Origin: Jannaschia faecimaris
Lineage (GTDB): Bacteria; Pseudomonadota; Alphaproteobacteria; Rhodobacterales; Rhodobacteraceae
Assembly (NCBI RefSeq): GCF_900107415.1
Contig: NZ_FNPX01000004.1
Location: forward strand, 1 to 64,000
DNA: 64,000 nt
Direction of reading: 5' to 3'
Shown here one piece after another: positions 35,418 through 44,299 of the stretch. Numbering within the stretch: the first letter of the stretch is position 1; the number at the start of each line of letters is the position of its first letter. Made by a program: the position numbers and the translations under genes. The notes under the pieces were generated by a model. That model was not told where the DNA came from. It ran no database searches and was given only the letters and a program-made list of their open reading frames with translations.

Positions 35418-35579
35418 TCATCTCTTGCTATAGGCGATCATCTCCCCTTCTCGGACGTACGGCGTTGCCTCTCGCCTGCGCGTAGCGATCTTGCCGGTCT
35501 TCGCCAAGCGATTGAGTTTCGCGCGGCTGATCCCGAATACTTCGGTCGCCTCATGCGATCTGGGTTTTTGCGTTTGGAG
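35418..35579 (-). pseudogene. Excisionase/MerR-like HTH fragment
   Basis: The minus strand encodes a short helix-turn-helix (EVFGISRAKLNRLAKTGKI) followed by a wing-like end (PYVREGEMIAYSKR), the layout of AlpA/excisionase DNA-binding domains. The open frame extends further upstream to 35789 but that part reads like non-coding sequence, so only the HTH portion is supported. The remaining DNA to 35995 shows nothing I can assign. Confidence 0.4.
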
Positions 35580-35995
35580 GGCTTCGCTTCCAAGGCCGAG
35601 GTCGATGCTCCAAGGGGCCCAGGGCCGCACGCAGCCAAGACTGAAGGCTCGCATGTTCGTCTGGTGCAGAATGGACGCCGCGAAAGAAAGGGCGGAAAGC
35701 GATCGTCTGCTGCGAGCTGCATTCAGGTCCGGTTTGCGGGATGCAGCACCAATTCGCGGCAGGAATACCAATGGCCGGTACCAGCGCATCAGGAATTTGC
35801 CTTTCGCCGCAAATGCACCAATGCCTATGAAAGAACATGCAAAGACGATGTCAGCCTGGGTTCGCTCCGAGCGGCAAAAGCGGCCAGCTACCCTCAGCTT
35901 CGCAAGAGTTATATTTTCTGGCGATCGTGCCCGGCCGGGAGCTTAAATATCGTGGTATCCGGCGTTTTCCATTGCGCGGGAAAGTGAACGTCGCG

Positions 35996-36334
35996 CTAAA
36001 CCTGCTGATCGCGGACGCCTGAGGCATCACCTTCCAAAACCGGTCGCAGAAAGTGTCTATCGTATCGCAGGATGCATCTGGTTCTAACGGCGAAATCATA
36101 GGCCGCTTTGCAGTCTGGGTCGGCAGAACTTTCTGTCCGATAGGATTCGTAAGCCGCGAGGGATGTAAATGAAAATGCCGCAAAGGCTAGGTCATTCGGT
36201 CCTTCATGTGGCAGGAAGTATCCGTGATGCGAGCCCCCAAATCGTTCTACAAGAGGGATCCACGCACTTGCATAGACCTCGAATTCAGCGACTTTTTCGG
36301 GATCAATCTTGTAGGTCACGTGACAGGTTATCAT
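35996..36334 (-). CDS. NIPSNAP family protein
   Basis: A 112-residue dimeric alpha-beta barrel (ferredoxin-like) protein of the NIPSNAP type: ITCHVTYKIDPEKVAEFEVYA at the start, then the conserved GPNDLAFAAFSF and the Tyr/Arg-rich helix AAYESYRTES. Function of bacterial members is unclear; many sit with oxidoreductases of aromatic or xenobiotic breakdown. I start at 36334, where GGAAAC precedes the ATG. Last gene of the leftward GST operon, 64 bases after the GFA gene. Confidence 0.8.
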   Translation of the reverse strand: MITCHVTYKIDPEKVAEFEVYASAWIPLVERFGGSHHGYFLPHEGPNDLAFAAFSFTSLAAYESYRTESSADPDCKAAYDFAVRTRCILRYDRHFLRPVLEGDASGVRDQQV

Positions 36335-36398
36335 GATGTTTCCGATTGCAATGTATCGCCGAAACCCGTCGCCGTTAATTTGGTACCTTAGGTCCCAA

Positions 36399-36809
36399 TT
36401 ACCGGAGCTTTGGGAATTCCGCGTGTGCGGGAACCTGCTCCAGATTCGACGCCCATGAAGGTTGCTCAGAGGTGAATATTCTAACCCGTTCGGCGACGAT
36501 CGCGGGCTCACTTAACGATCCGGCAGGAACGATCATCTTGGTTCCGTCGTCGCTGGACCAAGGAACACCGGACCCGCAGACCCGGCAGAACGACTTGGAA
36601 ATATCTCGCCCGGGCAATTGGTAATTTACAACATCGTCGGCACCCTTGAGCCAGTCGAACTCTTCGATGCTGACGAACAGGTTAGATGCAAAAGCTGAGC
36701 CGGTGATTTGGCGGCACTGATCGCAGCTACACATGAACAGCTTTTCAAAGGTATTTGCGACCTCGAATGAAATTGCTCCGCAAAGGCAGCGCCCCTTGAT
36801 TTTCGTCAT
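36399..36809 (-). CDS. GFA family (glutathione-dependent formaldehyde-activating-like) protein
   Basis: A 136-residue zinc protein with the GFA cysteine pattern: CLCGAISFEV, CSCDQCRQITGSAFA and FCRVCGSGVPW. Family members bind S-hydroxymethyl-glutathione or act as glutathione-linked C-S lyases. Five bases separate it from the nitronate monooxygenase gene. Its presence with a GST suggests the operon handles glutathione adducts. Confidence 0.88.
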   Translation of the reverse strand: MTKIKGRCLCGAISFEVANTFEKLFMCSCDQCRQITGSAFASNLFVSIEEFDWLKGADDVVNYQLPGRDISKSFCRVCGSGVPWSSDDGTKMIVPAGSLSEPAIVAERVRIFTSEQPSWASNLEQVPAHAEFPKLR

Positions 36810-36814
36810 CGTCG

Positions 36815-37792
36815 TTATCCGATCTTATTTGGCTCAACTAGACTGCTTATCCGTCGCAAATGTTCTTCAGCCTGCGAAATCATTGCGTGGAGCGTGTCTT
36901 GCGCGGGTTCGATAGCTCTAATGAGATCAGCGGCTTCCCCGACAATCACCGGGGCGATGTCTGTATCGTCGGCAGTCCGAGCGGCCTCAAAACGCGCTTG
37001 CTCCTCGCTGAGAATTTTCGTGAGGCCCTCGGTATCCCCGCTCCATCGCCGGGTAAAGGAGTTTCGCAGCGTTCGGATATTCCAGTCGGCAGGCCAATCA
37101 AGACCGCGTGCCATGTCGAATACGGAGCTGCGCTCGGTATCATCACCAGAGCCGTTGATGGCGGTTTGTTTGGCGTTTTCGCTTGCAAGGGACTCGTCGC
37201 TGGCAAAGAATCCGGTTCCGCACAAGGCACCTGAAGCTCCGAGTGCCAGTGCCGCAGCCAAACCCCGCCCGTCGGCGATGCCTCCAGCTGCTATCACCGG
37301 TATTTCTTTTGCGATATCCACGACTGCTGGAACGAAAGGGAATGTCGCTCTGCTACCGCCATGTCCGCCCGCCTCGGTGCCCTGTGCCACGATGGCATCG
37401 ACACCAGCTTCCAAAGCTTTGCGCGCTTGGTCCAGTGTCTGAACCTGAACGATTAGTTTGGTCTGTCCGCCCCTGATCTTGGGGAGAAATGGTTGAAAGT
37501 CGCCGAACGAGAGCATCAGCACGGCGGGCGCTCGGTCGAGCACCAGGTCCAGCAAGTGCGGCTGACGTGCCAGAGACCACGTGATCAGGCCCACGCCAAT
37601 ACGCGCATTTCCCGCCGCGTCGAATTCGCGGTTGAGCCAATCGGCATCGCCGTAGCCACCACCGATAAGTCCCAGGCCGCCAGCCCGGCTTACAGCGGCG
37701 GCAAGTGCGCCGCCGCTGACACCCGCCATTGGTGCCGAAAGAACAGGATGTTCGATGTCAAACAAACCGCAGAGGGGTGTGGTAATGGACAT
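36815..37792 (-). CDS. Nitronate monooxygenase family flavoprotein (first copy)
   Basis: A 325-residue FMN TIM-barrel enzyme: PVLSAPMAGVSGGALAAAVS at the start, the putative catalytic His in VAQGTEAGGHGG, and the phosphate-binding AAGGIADGRGLAAALALGASG. Family members oxidise alkyl nitronates such as propionate-3-nitronate to carbonyl compounds plus nitrite, but many homologues have other or unknown substrates. Start 37792 lies 5 bases past the tautomerase stop. A second member sits at 42601-43596. Confidence 0.88.
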   Translation of the reverse strand: MSITTPLCGLFDIEHPVLSAPMAGVSGGALAAAVSRAGGLGLIGGGYGDADWLNREFDAAGNARIGVGLITWSLARQPHLLDLVLDRAPAVLMLSFGDFQPFLPKIRGGQTKLIVQVQTLDQARKALEAGVDAIVAQGTEAGGHGGSRATFPFVPAVVDIAKEIPVIAAGGIADGRGLAAALALGASGALCGTGFFASDESLASENAKQTAINGSGDDTERSSVFDMARGLDWPADWNIRTLRNSFTRRWSGDTEGLTKILSEEQARFEAARTADDTDIAPVIVGEAADLIRAIEPAQDTLHAMISQAEEHLRRISSLVEPNKIG

Positions 37793-37797
37793 TTCGG

Positions 37798-38004
37798 TTA
37801 ACTCGCGGCTTTGCGTCTGTATTGTTCGACCGGCAGGCCACCAACGCCCCAATCCTCAAGCTCGACTTCGTCGATGGTAACGAAGGTCGTCGCAGGGTTC
37901 TTGTTCAGAACGCGAACCAGCAAGTCGGTAGCGCCACTGATCAACTCGGCTTTCTGATCAGTGGTTACGCCCTCGCGGGTTATTTTGATGTTTACGTAGG
38001 GCAT
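37798..38004 (-). CDS. 4-oxalocrotonate tautomerase family protein
   Basis: A 68-residue tautomerase. After Met removal the catalytic Pro1 is exposed (MPYVNIKITREGVTTDQK), and an Arg follows at the expected place (LLVRVLNKNP). The tail VEQYRRKAA is usual. These small hexameric enzymes shift keto-enol equilibria or dehalogenate. Member of the GST operon, 11 bases after the NTF2-like gene. Confidence 0.9.
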   Translation of the reverse strand: MPYVNIKITREGVTTDQKAELISGATDLLVRVLNKNPATTFVTIDEVELEDWGVGGLPVEQYRRKAAS

Positions 38005-38015
38005 ATGAGTTCCTT

Positions 38016-38390
38016 TCAGCTCTCACGTTCGGTTATCTGGAAGATCTTGGTCATGATCTTCCAAGTGCCATTGGTACGCACAAGGGTCAGGAAGTCGATG
38101 AAATCCTTCGTGCCAATCGAACACCGTACGCGGGCAAAGGCAGTATTCTCGCCCGCGAACTCTATGGATTCGATCACGTCGCGCCGGACTTCGCCGCGCG
38201 AAGCCGGGGATACGCGTTTCGCCACCACCGGAAGATATTCATCCATCGTGCGATACAAAAGCGGTGTTTCATCCGCCGTTGCATAGATCGCTTTTGGATG
38301 AAATGCGTTCCCCAGCCTTTCAATGTCGGCGTGGTAGAGACCATCGAAATAGGTCTCCAACACGTCGGTTACTGCGGCAAATACAGTCAT
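38016..38390 (-). CDS. NTF2-like (Lumazine_bd_2/SnoaL-type) protein
   Basis: A 124-residue cone-shaped alpha+beta protein: VTDVLETYFDGLYHADIERLGNAFHP opens the fold, and FIDFLTLVRTNGTWKIMTKIF is the closing strand pair. The family includes ketosteroid-isomerase-like and lumazine-binding-like proteins; the reaction is unknown. Its start overlaps the GST stop in ATGA. Confidence 0.8.
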   Translation of the reverse strand: MTVFAAVTDVLETYFDGLYHADIERLGNAFHPKAIYATADETPLLYRTMDEYLPVVAKRVSPASRGEVRRDVIESIEFAGENTAFARVRCSIGTKDFIDFLTLVRTNGTWKIMTKIFQITERES

Positions 38391-39010
38391 GCAGCCTGCT
38401 CCATAAGACCCTCTGCGACCATCGCTTTGATCGAGGCAGGGCGCGCCGCGATACGCGCCACGTAAGCTTGGGTTTTTGGATGCGCGTCAAGGCTCACCCC
38501 GACAAAACCAGCCCAGTTGAGCACCACAAAAGCATAGGCGTCCGCGACGGTGAAAGTGTCACCTAGAAGAAAGGCGCGACCGTCTGCGAGGTTTCGTTCA
38601 ATATGTGCGGCGCGGCGTTGGACACCAGCCTCGGCTTTCTGCCTTGCGTCGCCATCAAGCTCAGTACCCGAAAAGAACGGGCTGAAAGACTTGTGCAGTT
38701 CGGACGACACAAAGTTAAGGGCTTCCTGAAGCCGTGTGCGCTCCAGCGTGCCGTTCGGCGGCGCAAGTCCGGCATCGAGGGCCTGATCGGCCAGATACTG
38801 TAGCACAGCAGGGTTTTCCGTGATGATGTCACCAGCGTCGGTGACCAGGGCAGGAACATAGCCGTTCGGGCTGATCTTGAGGAAGTCCTGACCCGCCTCG
38901 GTCTTCTTGGTGTCGGTATCTGTTTTGTCGAGTTCAAAAGCGACACCGAGTTCGTTGAGGATGATGTGAGATGCCAACGAGCACGCGCCGGGCTTGTAGT
39001 GAAGTTTCAT
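38387..39010 (-). CDS. Glutathione S-transferase (beta-class-like)
   Basis: A 207-residue GST with the thioredoxin-like N domain (Cys10 in KPGACSLASH, the beta-class catalytic residue, and ITENPAVLQYLA for glutathione binding) and the helical C domain containing GDTFTVADAYAFVVLNW. AAAGGACC before the ATG fixes the start at 39010; longer readings run into the regulator promoter. First gene of the six-gene leftward operon, divergent from the LysR gene. Confidence 0.9.
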   Translation of the reverse strand: MKLHYKPGACSLASHIILNELGVAFELDKTDTDTKKTEAGQDFLKISPNGYVPALVTDAGDIITENPAVLQYLADQALDAGLAPPNGTLERTRLQEALNFVSSELHKSFSPFFSGTELDGDARQKAEAGVQRRAAHIERNLADGRAFLLGDTFTVADAYAFVVLNWAGFVGVSLDAHPKTQAYVARIAARPASIKAMVAEGLMEQAA

Positions 39011-39099
39011 GATCGGTCCTTTTCTGAGGTACGTCGTATCGGTTCGAAAGCGATACCGTTCCAGATGGCCCATTAATAATATTGATTTTTCAATTTGAT

Positions 39100-39116
39100 G
39101 ATCTATATTATAGATC
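39100..39116. promoter_or_regulatory. Perfect palindrome, probable LysR box
   Basis: GATCTATATTATAGATC has perfect 8-base arms around one central T and contains the T-N11-A LysR signature (TCTATATTATAGA). It lies 90 bases before the GST start and 18-46 before the LysR start, so one site can serve both directions. Confidence 0.65.
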
Positions 39117-39133
39117 GTGTTGAGCAAGATGAG

Positions 39134-40018
39134 ATGAACTGGGCCATGAAATTTGAACAGTTGATAGTGCTGCACGCCATCGTCACAGAAGGGACCTTTC
39201 GAGGCGCAGCCGAGAGACTCAACAAATCCCAATCCGCCGTTAGTCACATGCTCAAAAACCTTGAAACCGAGATCGATATCATTCTGCTTTCGCGTGAAGA
39301 GTACAGACCTACCCTAACTCGGGCAGGAGAAGTGTTTTATCGGCAAGCCACACGCGTATTGCAGCAGATGAAAGAGTTGAGCACTGTGGCGAGTAATCTT
39401 AACGCCAAGCAGGAGCCAGAGGTATACTTGGCCGTTACGGCCACGTTTCCGTTGAAGCCTGTTCTTGAAATTATCGGCACCATTAGGGATGAATATCCAG
39501 CCACCCATATTCGCTTGTCGCGGGAAAGCATGGGGGGGCCGATTGAGCGACTTTTAAGAAATGACGCTGACATAATCATCGCAACTATGGATAGTGTTCC
39601 CGTTGAGTTAGTAGAGGCGTTGTATTTTTCACAGGTAACCATTGTACCGGTAGCCCATCCAGACTTCGAACCCGCACGAAGTTCGCACATGAAAACAATC
39701 AACGAGATGCAAGGCTATACACAGGTTGTCGTTGCCGATAGCAGTACTGGCGAGTTTGTTCAGAGCCGGGATCTGCTTCCGGGCGGTCTTCGCTGGACGG
39801 TATCGGATTTTGCCGCAAAAAAGGAGATATTGTTGGCGAAACTTGGTTGGGGCGGTATTCCCACTCATATGATCGATCGTGAATTGGCTCGAGGTGATTT
39901 GGTAGTTCTCAATGTTGAAGGCTATCAAAAACGACAGTCACAACTTTTTCAAATGCGTAAGCGCGACAAGGATGTCGGAATTGTTGCGCAGTCGATCTGG
40001 GAGAAGCTCCAAATGTAG
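39134..40018 (+). CDS. LysR-family transcriptional regulator
   Basis: A regulator of about 294 residues: winged HTH near the N-terminus (GTFRGAAERLNKSQSAVSHMLKNLETEI) and a LysR substrate domain (about 90-290). A second Met four codons later (39146) is an equally possible start. Base composition is more A+T than the backbone. Divergent from the GST operon across a palindrome, so almost certainly its regulator. The effector may be the electrophile or nitro compound handled by the operon. Confidence 0.88.
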   Translation: MNWAMKFEQLIVLHAIVTEGTFRGAAERLNKSQSAVSHMLKNLETEIDIILLSREEYRPTLTRAGEVFYRQATRVLQQMKELSTVASNLNAKQEPEVYLAVTATFPLKPVLEIIGTIRDEYPATHIRLSRESMGGPIERLLRNDADIIIATMDSVPVELVEALYFSQVTIVPVAHPDFEPARSSHMKTINEMQGYTQVVVADSSTGEFVQSRDLLPGGLRWTVSDFAAKKEILLAKLGWGGIPTHMIDRELARGDLVVLNVEGYQKRQSQLFQMRKRDKDVGIVAQSIWEKLQM

Positions 40019-40381
40019 AGTCCCATTTCGCCTTTCATTTCAGAAACCCGATTTCTGGAGAGTGGCAGTCGGCTTGCGTTGCAACAGTCCAAGCTCTGCG
40101 CAGCGTCACGTTCTATTGGCCTCTGAGCGGTAGTTCGTTGCCTAAAAGCATCGCGGCACTCAGGCATAGGATTTGCCGCCACAGGCGACCATTAGCCGCC
40201 GATCACGCGGGATATATTGAGCGACATCTTCACAGCCCTTTGCAAACAGGAGCAAATCCGCAATCGAGTGTTGTCAGTCCATCGGCCAATACCGCGCGGA
40301 TCAGTCGACGCCCAGTTTTACTTTGACCCTTGATCTTTGACTCCTCAAGACTTGCCTTTCCGCGTCAAGAAAGGTCGGGCC
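40019..40381. other. Non-coding gap in the island
   Basis: About 360 bases with no supportable gene, RNA or repeat. Short open frames on both strands lack ribosome sites and family signals. The promoter of the following gene should lie in the right part. Confidence 0.5.
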
Positions 40382-41191
40382 ATGTTCACTGACGAGTTCT
40401 TTGGAAACGACGATCAACGCGCCGTGTTGCGACGGGGCCGAAGTATGGCGGCCTTGCTGGGTTCAGATAAGCGCTACAGCTACTACGGGCGTACAGTTGG
40501 CCTGCCCGAGCCAGAAGACGGCGACATTGATCAGCTGGCCGCCTTGGCCAAGGTTCAGGGTAACGCGGCCTACGGTGCCGTTCCTTTGAACCAGATTGAC
40601 GCCATTAAGACCGCGTTGCAGTCGCGTGGATTGGTGCCCATGCATTATGACAAGTGGCAGGGTGCACGCTCCGCCATCGAGGCTGCCCGACTGGTTGTCG
40701 CGACCCTGTCCCTGCCTGAAGACGTGAAGATGCTTCGCCTGGATGCGTCGACACCCGGCCATATTATGGCGTCTCTGGCCGAGATGGCCTTGGGCTGTGG
40801 CGTCCTGCCTCCCTGTGGAGAAGTCTTGCGCGGACTATACCGGCCGGCGGTCTGCTTGGTTGCCTTGGATATCGCGTCAAAGGTCATTTCCTGCGCAGCG
40901 TCCTCGGCCTACGCTCACGAGGAACACGTCAGGCATGGCGAACAGGCTTGGTGGGGTATGTTGGCCACAGATCCTGCGCGGCGCGGTCAACGGCTGTCAC
41001 TGATTCTGGGGGCAAATGCCCTGCTCGAGATGGAAACGCGGTTCGGTTTTGGCGATTTCATGACCGGCGTTGAGCCTGGAAACGCGCCATCAGAGGCCGT
41101 CTGCACTCGAATGGGGCTTTCACGGGCAGATGTTGCGATCATCGGCTGCGCCGATCCGCATGCCTTGGCGAGCGGAAGAATGACGAAATAG
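40382..41191 (+). CDS. GNAT-like acyltransferase domain protein
   Basis: A 269-residue protein. The C-terminal part looks like a GNAT fold: WWGMLATDPARRGQRLSLILGANAL fits the acetyl-CoA pyrophosphate loop (V/A-x-P-x-xRGQ) and GVEPGNAPSEAVCTRMGL fits the terminal strand-helix. The N-terminal half (1-150) is not recognised. AAGG upstream favours the ATG at 40382 over a TTG 45 bases earlier. It precedes a cysteine-synthase-like gene; O-acylation of an amino acid for that enzyme is an inference. Confidence 0.6.
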   Translation: MFTDEFFGNDDQRAVLRRGRSMAALLGSDKRYSYYGRTVGLPEPEDGDIDQLAALAKVQGNAAYGAVPLNQIDAIKTALQSRGLVPMHYDKWQGARSAIEAARLVVATLSLPEDVKMLRLDASTPGHIMASLAEMALGCGVLPPCGEVLRGLYRPAVCLVALDIASKVISCAASSAYAHEEHVRHGEQAWWGMLATDPARRGQRLSLILGANALLEMETRFGFGDFMTGVEPGNAPSEAVCTRMGLSRADVAIIGCADPHALASGRMTK

Positions 41192-41453
41192 CGCCTAGGC
41201 CTGTCACATAGCCCGCTGATGACGGAACGGCATAACCGCCAGCATTGCGGACGCCGTTGCTAGATACTGGCAGGATCTGCGGTTGGACCCCTGCGGATAT
41301 TCATGATGATTGCAGCAACTGTCCGCTTTGAGCCCTGAGCCGACACCTGGCTGGTCTTCGGTCAGCGGTTCAAATGCAAAAACCAGAGCCCACATCGATC
41401 AATGTCTTTCCAATGGTGCCCAATTGAGCGCACGGTGCGGCAGGAGGATCCCC

Positions 41454-42383
41454 ATGGACATTGGTATGGGTGGCTTGGCGGCCATCGGGAATACGCCGCT
41501 TGTGAGGCTCGGAAAAGTCGTTCCCAAGGGTGCCGCAGAAGTTTGGGTAAAACTCGAGGGCGGCAACCCGACAGGCTCTTACAAGGACAGGATGGCTATT
41601 TCTGTCCTGTCATCCGCCATCGACCGCGGCGATCTGTCTCCGGGTGACACGGTTGTCGAATTTACTGGAGGAAGTACCGGCACTGCACTGGCATTCGTGT
41701 CGGGCGTACTGGGCCTGAAGTTCGTCGCCGTCTTTTCGGACGCCTTTTCAAACTCCAAGCAGCAGGCGATGGAGGCGTTCGGGGCGAAGGTTTTGGTTGA
41801 GAAGTGTATCGACGGCAAAATAACGCACGAACTCGCCGAACGCATGAAACAGCGGGCACTGGCCTTGGCTGGGCAACCGTCACACTACTACGCGGATCAA
41901 TTCGGCTCTCCGGATGTCCGACGAGGTTATGTTCCCATGGGAATGGAGATTTCGCGCGCACTGGACGGCAGACTTGACGTCCTTTGTGCGGCGGTCGGCA
42001 CGGGCGCAGCCTTAATGGGAACCCTTGACGGATTGCACGGGCAAGGCGTCAGTCCGAAGGTTATCGCCGTCGAACCCGCACAATCACCTCTTCTTACCAC
42101 GGGAAAATCGGGCGGACACAAGGTCGAGGGTATTTCGGTCTTTCCCGACCCGCCGTTTCTGGACAAATCGGCGCTGAACGACGTGCGAACCGTGGATCAG
42201 GACAGGGGCTTTGATATGTGCCGCCGCCTTGCACGGGAAGAAGGTATCTTTGGCGGCGGTTCCACGGGCTTGAATGTTTGCGCCGCATTAGAGATCGCCA
42301 GCGAAATCGGGACGGGGTACCGGGTGGTCACTTTTGGCTGTGACAATGGTGTCAAGTATCTGGGCGGCCACATCTACAACTGA
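41454..42383 (+). CDS. Cysteine-synthase-family PLP enzyme
   Basis: A 309-residue fold-type II PLP enzyme. The Schiff-base Lys is in GGNPTGSYKDRMA, the phosphate-binding loop region includes EFTGGSTGTALAFV, and the cofactor-contact segment is FGGGSTGLNVCAA. It aligns with O-acetylserine sulfhydrylases and SbnA-like enzymes, which replace the O-acetyl or O-phospho group of serine with a nucleophile. GGAGG precedes the ATG. The TGSYKDR lysine motif departs from the cysteine-synthase PGGSIKDR form, so the nucleophile may not be sulfide. The 262-base gap before it holds no visible gene. Confidence 0.87.
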   Translation: MDIGMGGLAAIGNTPLVRLGKVVPKGAAEVWVKLEGGNPTGSYKDRMAISVLSSAIDRGDLSPGDTVVEFTGGSTGTALAFVSGVLGLKFVAVFSDAFSNSKQQAMEAFGAKVLVEKCIDGKITHELAERMKQRALALAGQPSHYYADQFGSPDVRRGYVPMGMEISRALDGRLDVLCAAVGTGAALMGTLDGLHGQGVSPKVIAVEPAQSPLLTTGKSGGHKVEGISVFPDPPFLDKSALNDVRTVDQDRGFDMCRRLAREEGIFGGGSTGLNVCAALEIASEIGTGYRVVTFGCDNGVKYLGGHIYN

Positions 42384-42600
42384 GGCTGCTCGCGCATTTT
42401 GCTGGCCGGGGTGGCTTGGAATACCAGCGACGGCTTTGTCCCGCATTGCGGACCTTGGTGCGCTCGGCAGCGAACGGCGGATCTGAACCCACTGCAACAG
42501 ATGCGGCACTCGGCCCGGATGCCCCTTGCCTGCCAGTTCGCAGCAATTGACAGACGTCATGTATCAGCGCTCAGTAGAAAGAATTGCTAGGAGATGACAT

Positions 42601-43596
42601 GTGACCGGGAGCCTCCTGAACGTTTTGCGAACTGAGAAACCAATTTTGTCTGCACCTATGGCTGGGGCGGCGGGGCCCGAATTGGTTGCTGCAGTCTGCA
42701 ATGCAGGCGGCTACGGCGTCATACCGCTTTGGGGCAGATCCAAAGAGCAAGTGAGCAGCGGCATTGATGGACTAAGAGAACTGACTGACCGGAATTTTGC
42801 TGTCAATCTGAACCTGTCGTTCGCCTATCAAGAGCAATTGGAAATGTGCATCGACAAAGCTGTCCATGGGGTTTCGCTTTTTTGGGGAATGGATCCATCG
42901 GCCATAAAGCAGGCCAAGGCGGGAGGTCTAATCGTATTGGTCAGCGTCGGAAACGCTCAAGAAACTCGCACAGCGGCCGACGCCGGTGCCGATGTAATTG
43001 TAGCCCAAGGATGGGAGGCTGGAGGTCACGTTTGGGGGCAAGTGTCGACCATGGCACTCATTCCGGCGGTTGTCGACGCTGTCGGCATTCCAGTCGTTGC
43101 AGCAGGAGGCATTGCCGACGGTCGCGGGATGGCAGCGGCCATGATGCTAGGAGCCTCAGGCGTCTGGATCGGAACACGATTTCTGGCGAGTTCGGAGGCG
43201 ACGATCCATGAAGTCTACCGGGCTCGCATCCTGCAAGCATCAGAAACAGATACGCAATGGGCCCATGATCTTTATGATGTTGGCTGGCCTGACGCTCCCC
43301 ATCGTGCGCTCTTCAATACGACATCGAAGGCTTGGGTGGATGCGGGCTGTTCTGCGCCGGGCAAGCGACCGATGGAAAACGAACAGATCGGGCAACGGCC
43401 AAGCGGCGATCCAATCGTGCGATATCAAAGCTATACGCCGCTTCCCCAGACGGTCGGTGATGTGGAAGCGATGTCGCTTTGGTCAGGACAAGGTGTGTCG
43501 CTGGTGCGCGAAATCATGCCTGCAGCGGATATTGTTGATGAAGTCTACCAAGACGCGAAGAGGCACCTGCAAATGGGTGTCTCAGTCCTCCGATAG
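42601..43596 (+). CDS. Nitronate monooxygenase family flavoprotein (second copy)
   Basis: A 331-residue FMN enzyme: PILSAPMAGAAGPELVAAV at the start, the His in VAQGWEAGGHVWG, and AAGGIADGRGMAAAMMLGASG for phosphate binding. AGGAG seven bases before a GTG sets the start. It shares the fold but not close identity with the copy at 36815-37792. It follows the PLP enzyme after 217 non-coding bases, same strand. Substrate unknown. Confidence 0.87.
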   Translation: MTGSLLNVLRTEKPILSAPMAGAAGPELVAAVCNAGGYGVIPLWGRSKEQVSSGIDGLRELTDRNFAVNLNLSFAYQEQLEMCIDKAVHGVSLFWGMDPSAIKQAKAGGLIVLVSVGNAQETRTAADAGADVIVAQGWEAGGHVWGQVSTMALIPAVVDAVGIPVVAAGGIADGRGMAAAMMLGASGVWIGTRFLASSEATIHEVYRARILQASETDTQWAHDLYDVGWPDAPHRALFNTTSKAWVDAGCSAPGKRPMENEQIGQRPSGDPIVRYQSYTPLPQTVGDVEAMSLWSGQGVSLVREIMPAADIVDEVYQDAKRHLQMGVSVLR

Positions 43597-43772
43597 AAGT
43601 TGAATGGCAAGGAACCCGCAGGGCCGGACTTTCCGGGGAGACCAGATTTTTCCACATAGGCGCTGTCGCGCCGAAAGCACACTTTTTCACAGGGCAGATC
43701 TCGATGCAGACCGCAGGGAACGTCCGGTCTCGGCCCATTTCGACCGAAGCTATGCGCGGTGCACTGGGCGCG

Positions 43773-44292
43773 CTATCCACCGGTCTCGACGGCTGCTGAC
43801 GACAAGTGGACGGGCATGTCATTGCCCGCGCCTTCGGACCCCTTGATCCGGCCGGCAGGCACGGTCCAAGTGTCACCGGCGATTTCATCCAACCGTGCGT
43901 TCCTGACGGAAAGGGTCCGCATTGTTATTGACATGTGCCAAGGTCCACAATTCGCGGCCGCAGATTTCCATGCGCGGGGCCGCTCGTTGGCCGCCGGGGT
44001 ATCCTGCCAAGGCCTTACCGCATTCGGCACAGGCTTGTGCATCACTTCACCCAAGCTGCCGTTTACCATGCCCGCGACGCCTTGACTGCAGGGAAAGCAC
44101 CATCAGGCGCGGGGTGCGCAACACGACCCGCGTTCGATCTATATCTCGTGTTGCCGTTGGGTGTTCCGTCCTTCTGATAGGCCGACCCACGTGACGATGT
44201 CGAAGCACCCACTTCCCGCCTCCGGCCCTCGCTAAGAGATTGAGGCCGTTGATGTCATGCAGCTTCCATCGGCGGCATTTTTCGTTTGCCAT
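43773..44292 (-). pseudogene. Frameshifted P4-type tyrosine integrase remnant
   Basis: Two minus-strand frames carry pieces of one integrase. At 44292-44150 the N-terminal arm-binding domain shows RRWKLHDINGLNLLARAGGGKWVLRHR, the layout of DUF4102 in P4-like integrases (K-L-x-D-x-x-G-L-x-L-x-V). At about 43930-43790, in another frame, the catalytic domain shows ARLDEIAGDTWTVPAGRIKG..HLSSAAV, as in WDEIDGDTWTIPAERMK. The Arg-His-Tyr C-terminal motifs are not found before the cysteine/gap region, so the gene is broken and truncated. Confidence 0.6.
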
Positions 44293-44299
44293 CAGCGGC

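Larger units (their letters stand above)
35334..44299. other. Probable genomic island next to tRNA-Leu
   Basis: The stretch starts at the tRNA 3' end and stops where a conserved-looking acyltransferase gene resumes. It carries an excisionase-like fragment near the tRNA, a frameshifted integrase remnant at the far end, large non-coding gaps, catabolic/detoxification cargo and visibly more A+T in places (60 bases from 39421 are 50% GC; backbone lines such as 20461 are about 60%). No copy of the tRNA 3' end was found near 44300, so the right boundary is uncertain. Confidence 0.5.

Noticed and set aside
35304-35987. A 227-residue plus-strand frame right after the tRNA
   Set aside because: It begins inside the tRNA, lacks a ribosome site and has no recognisable domain.
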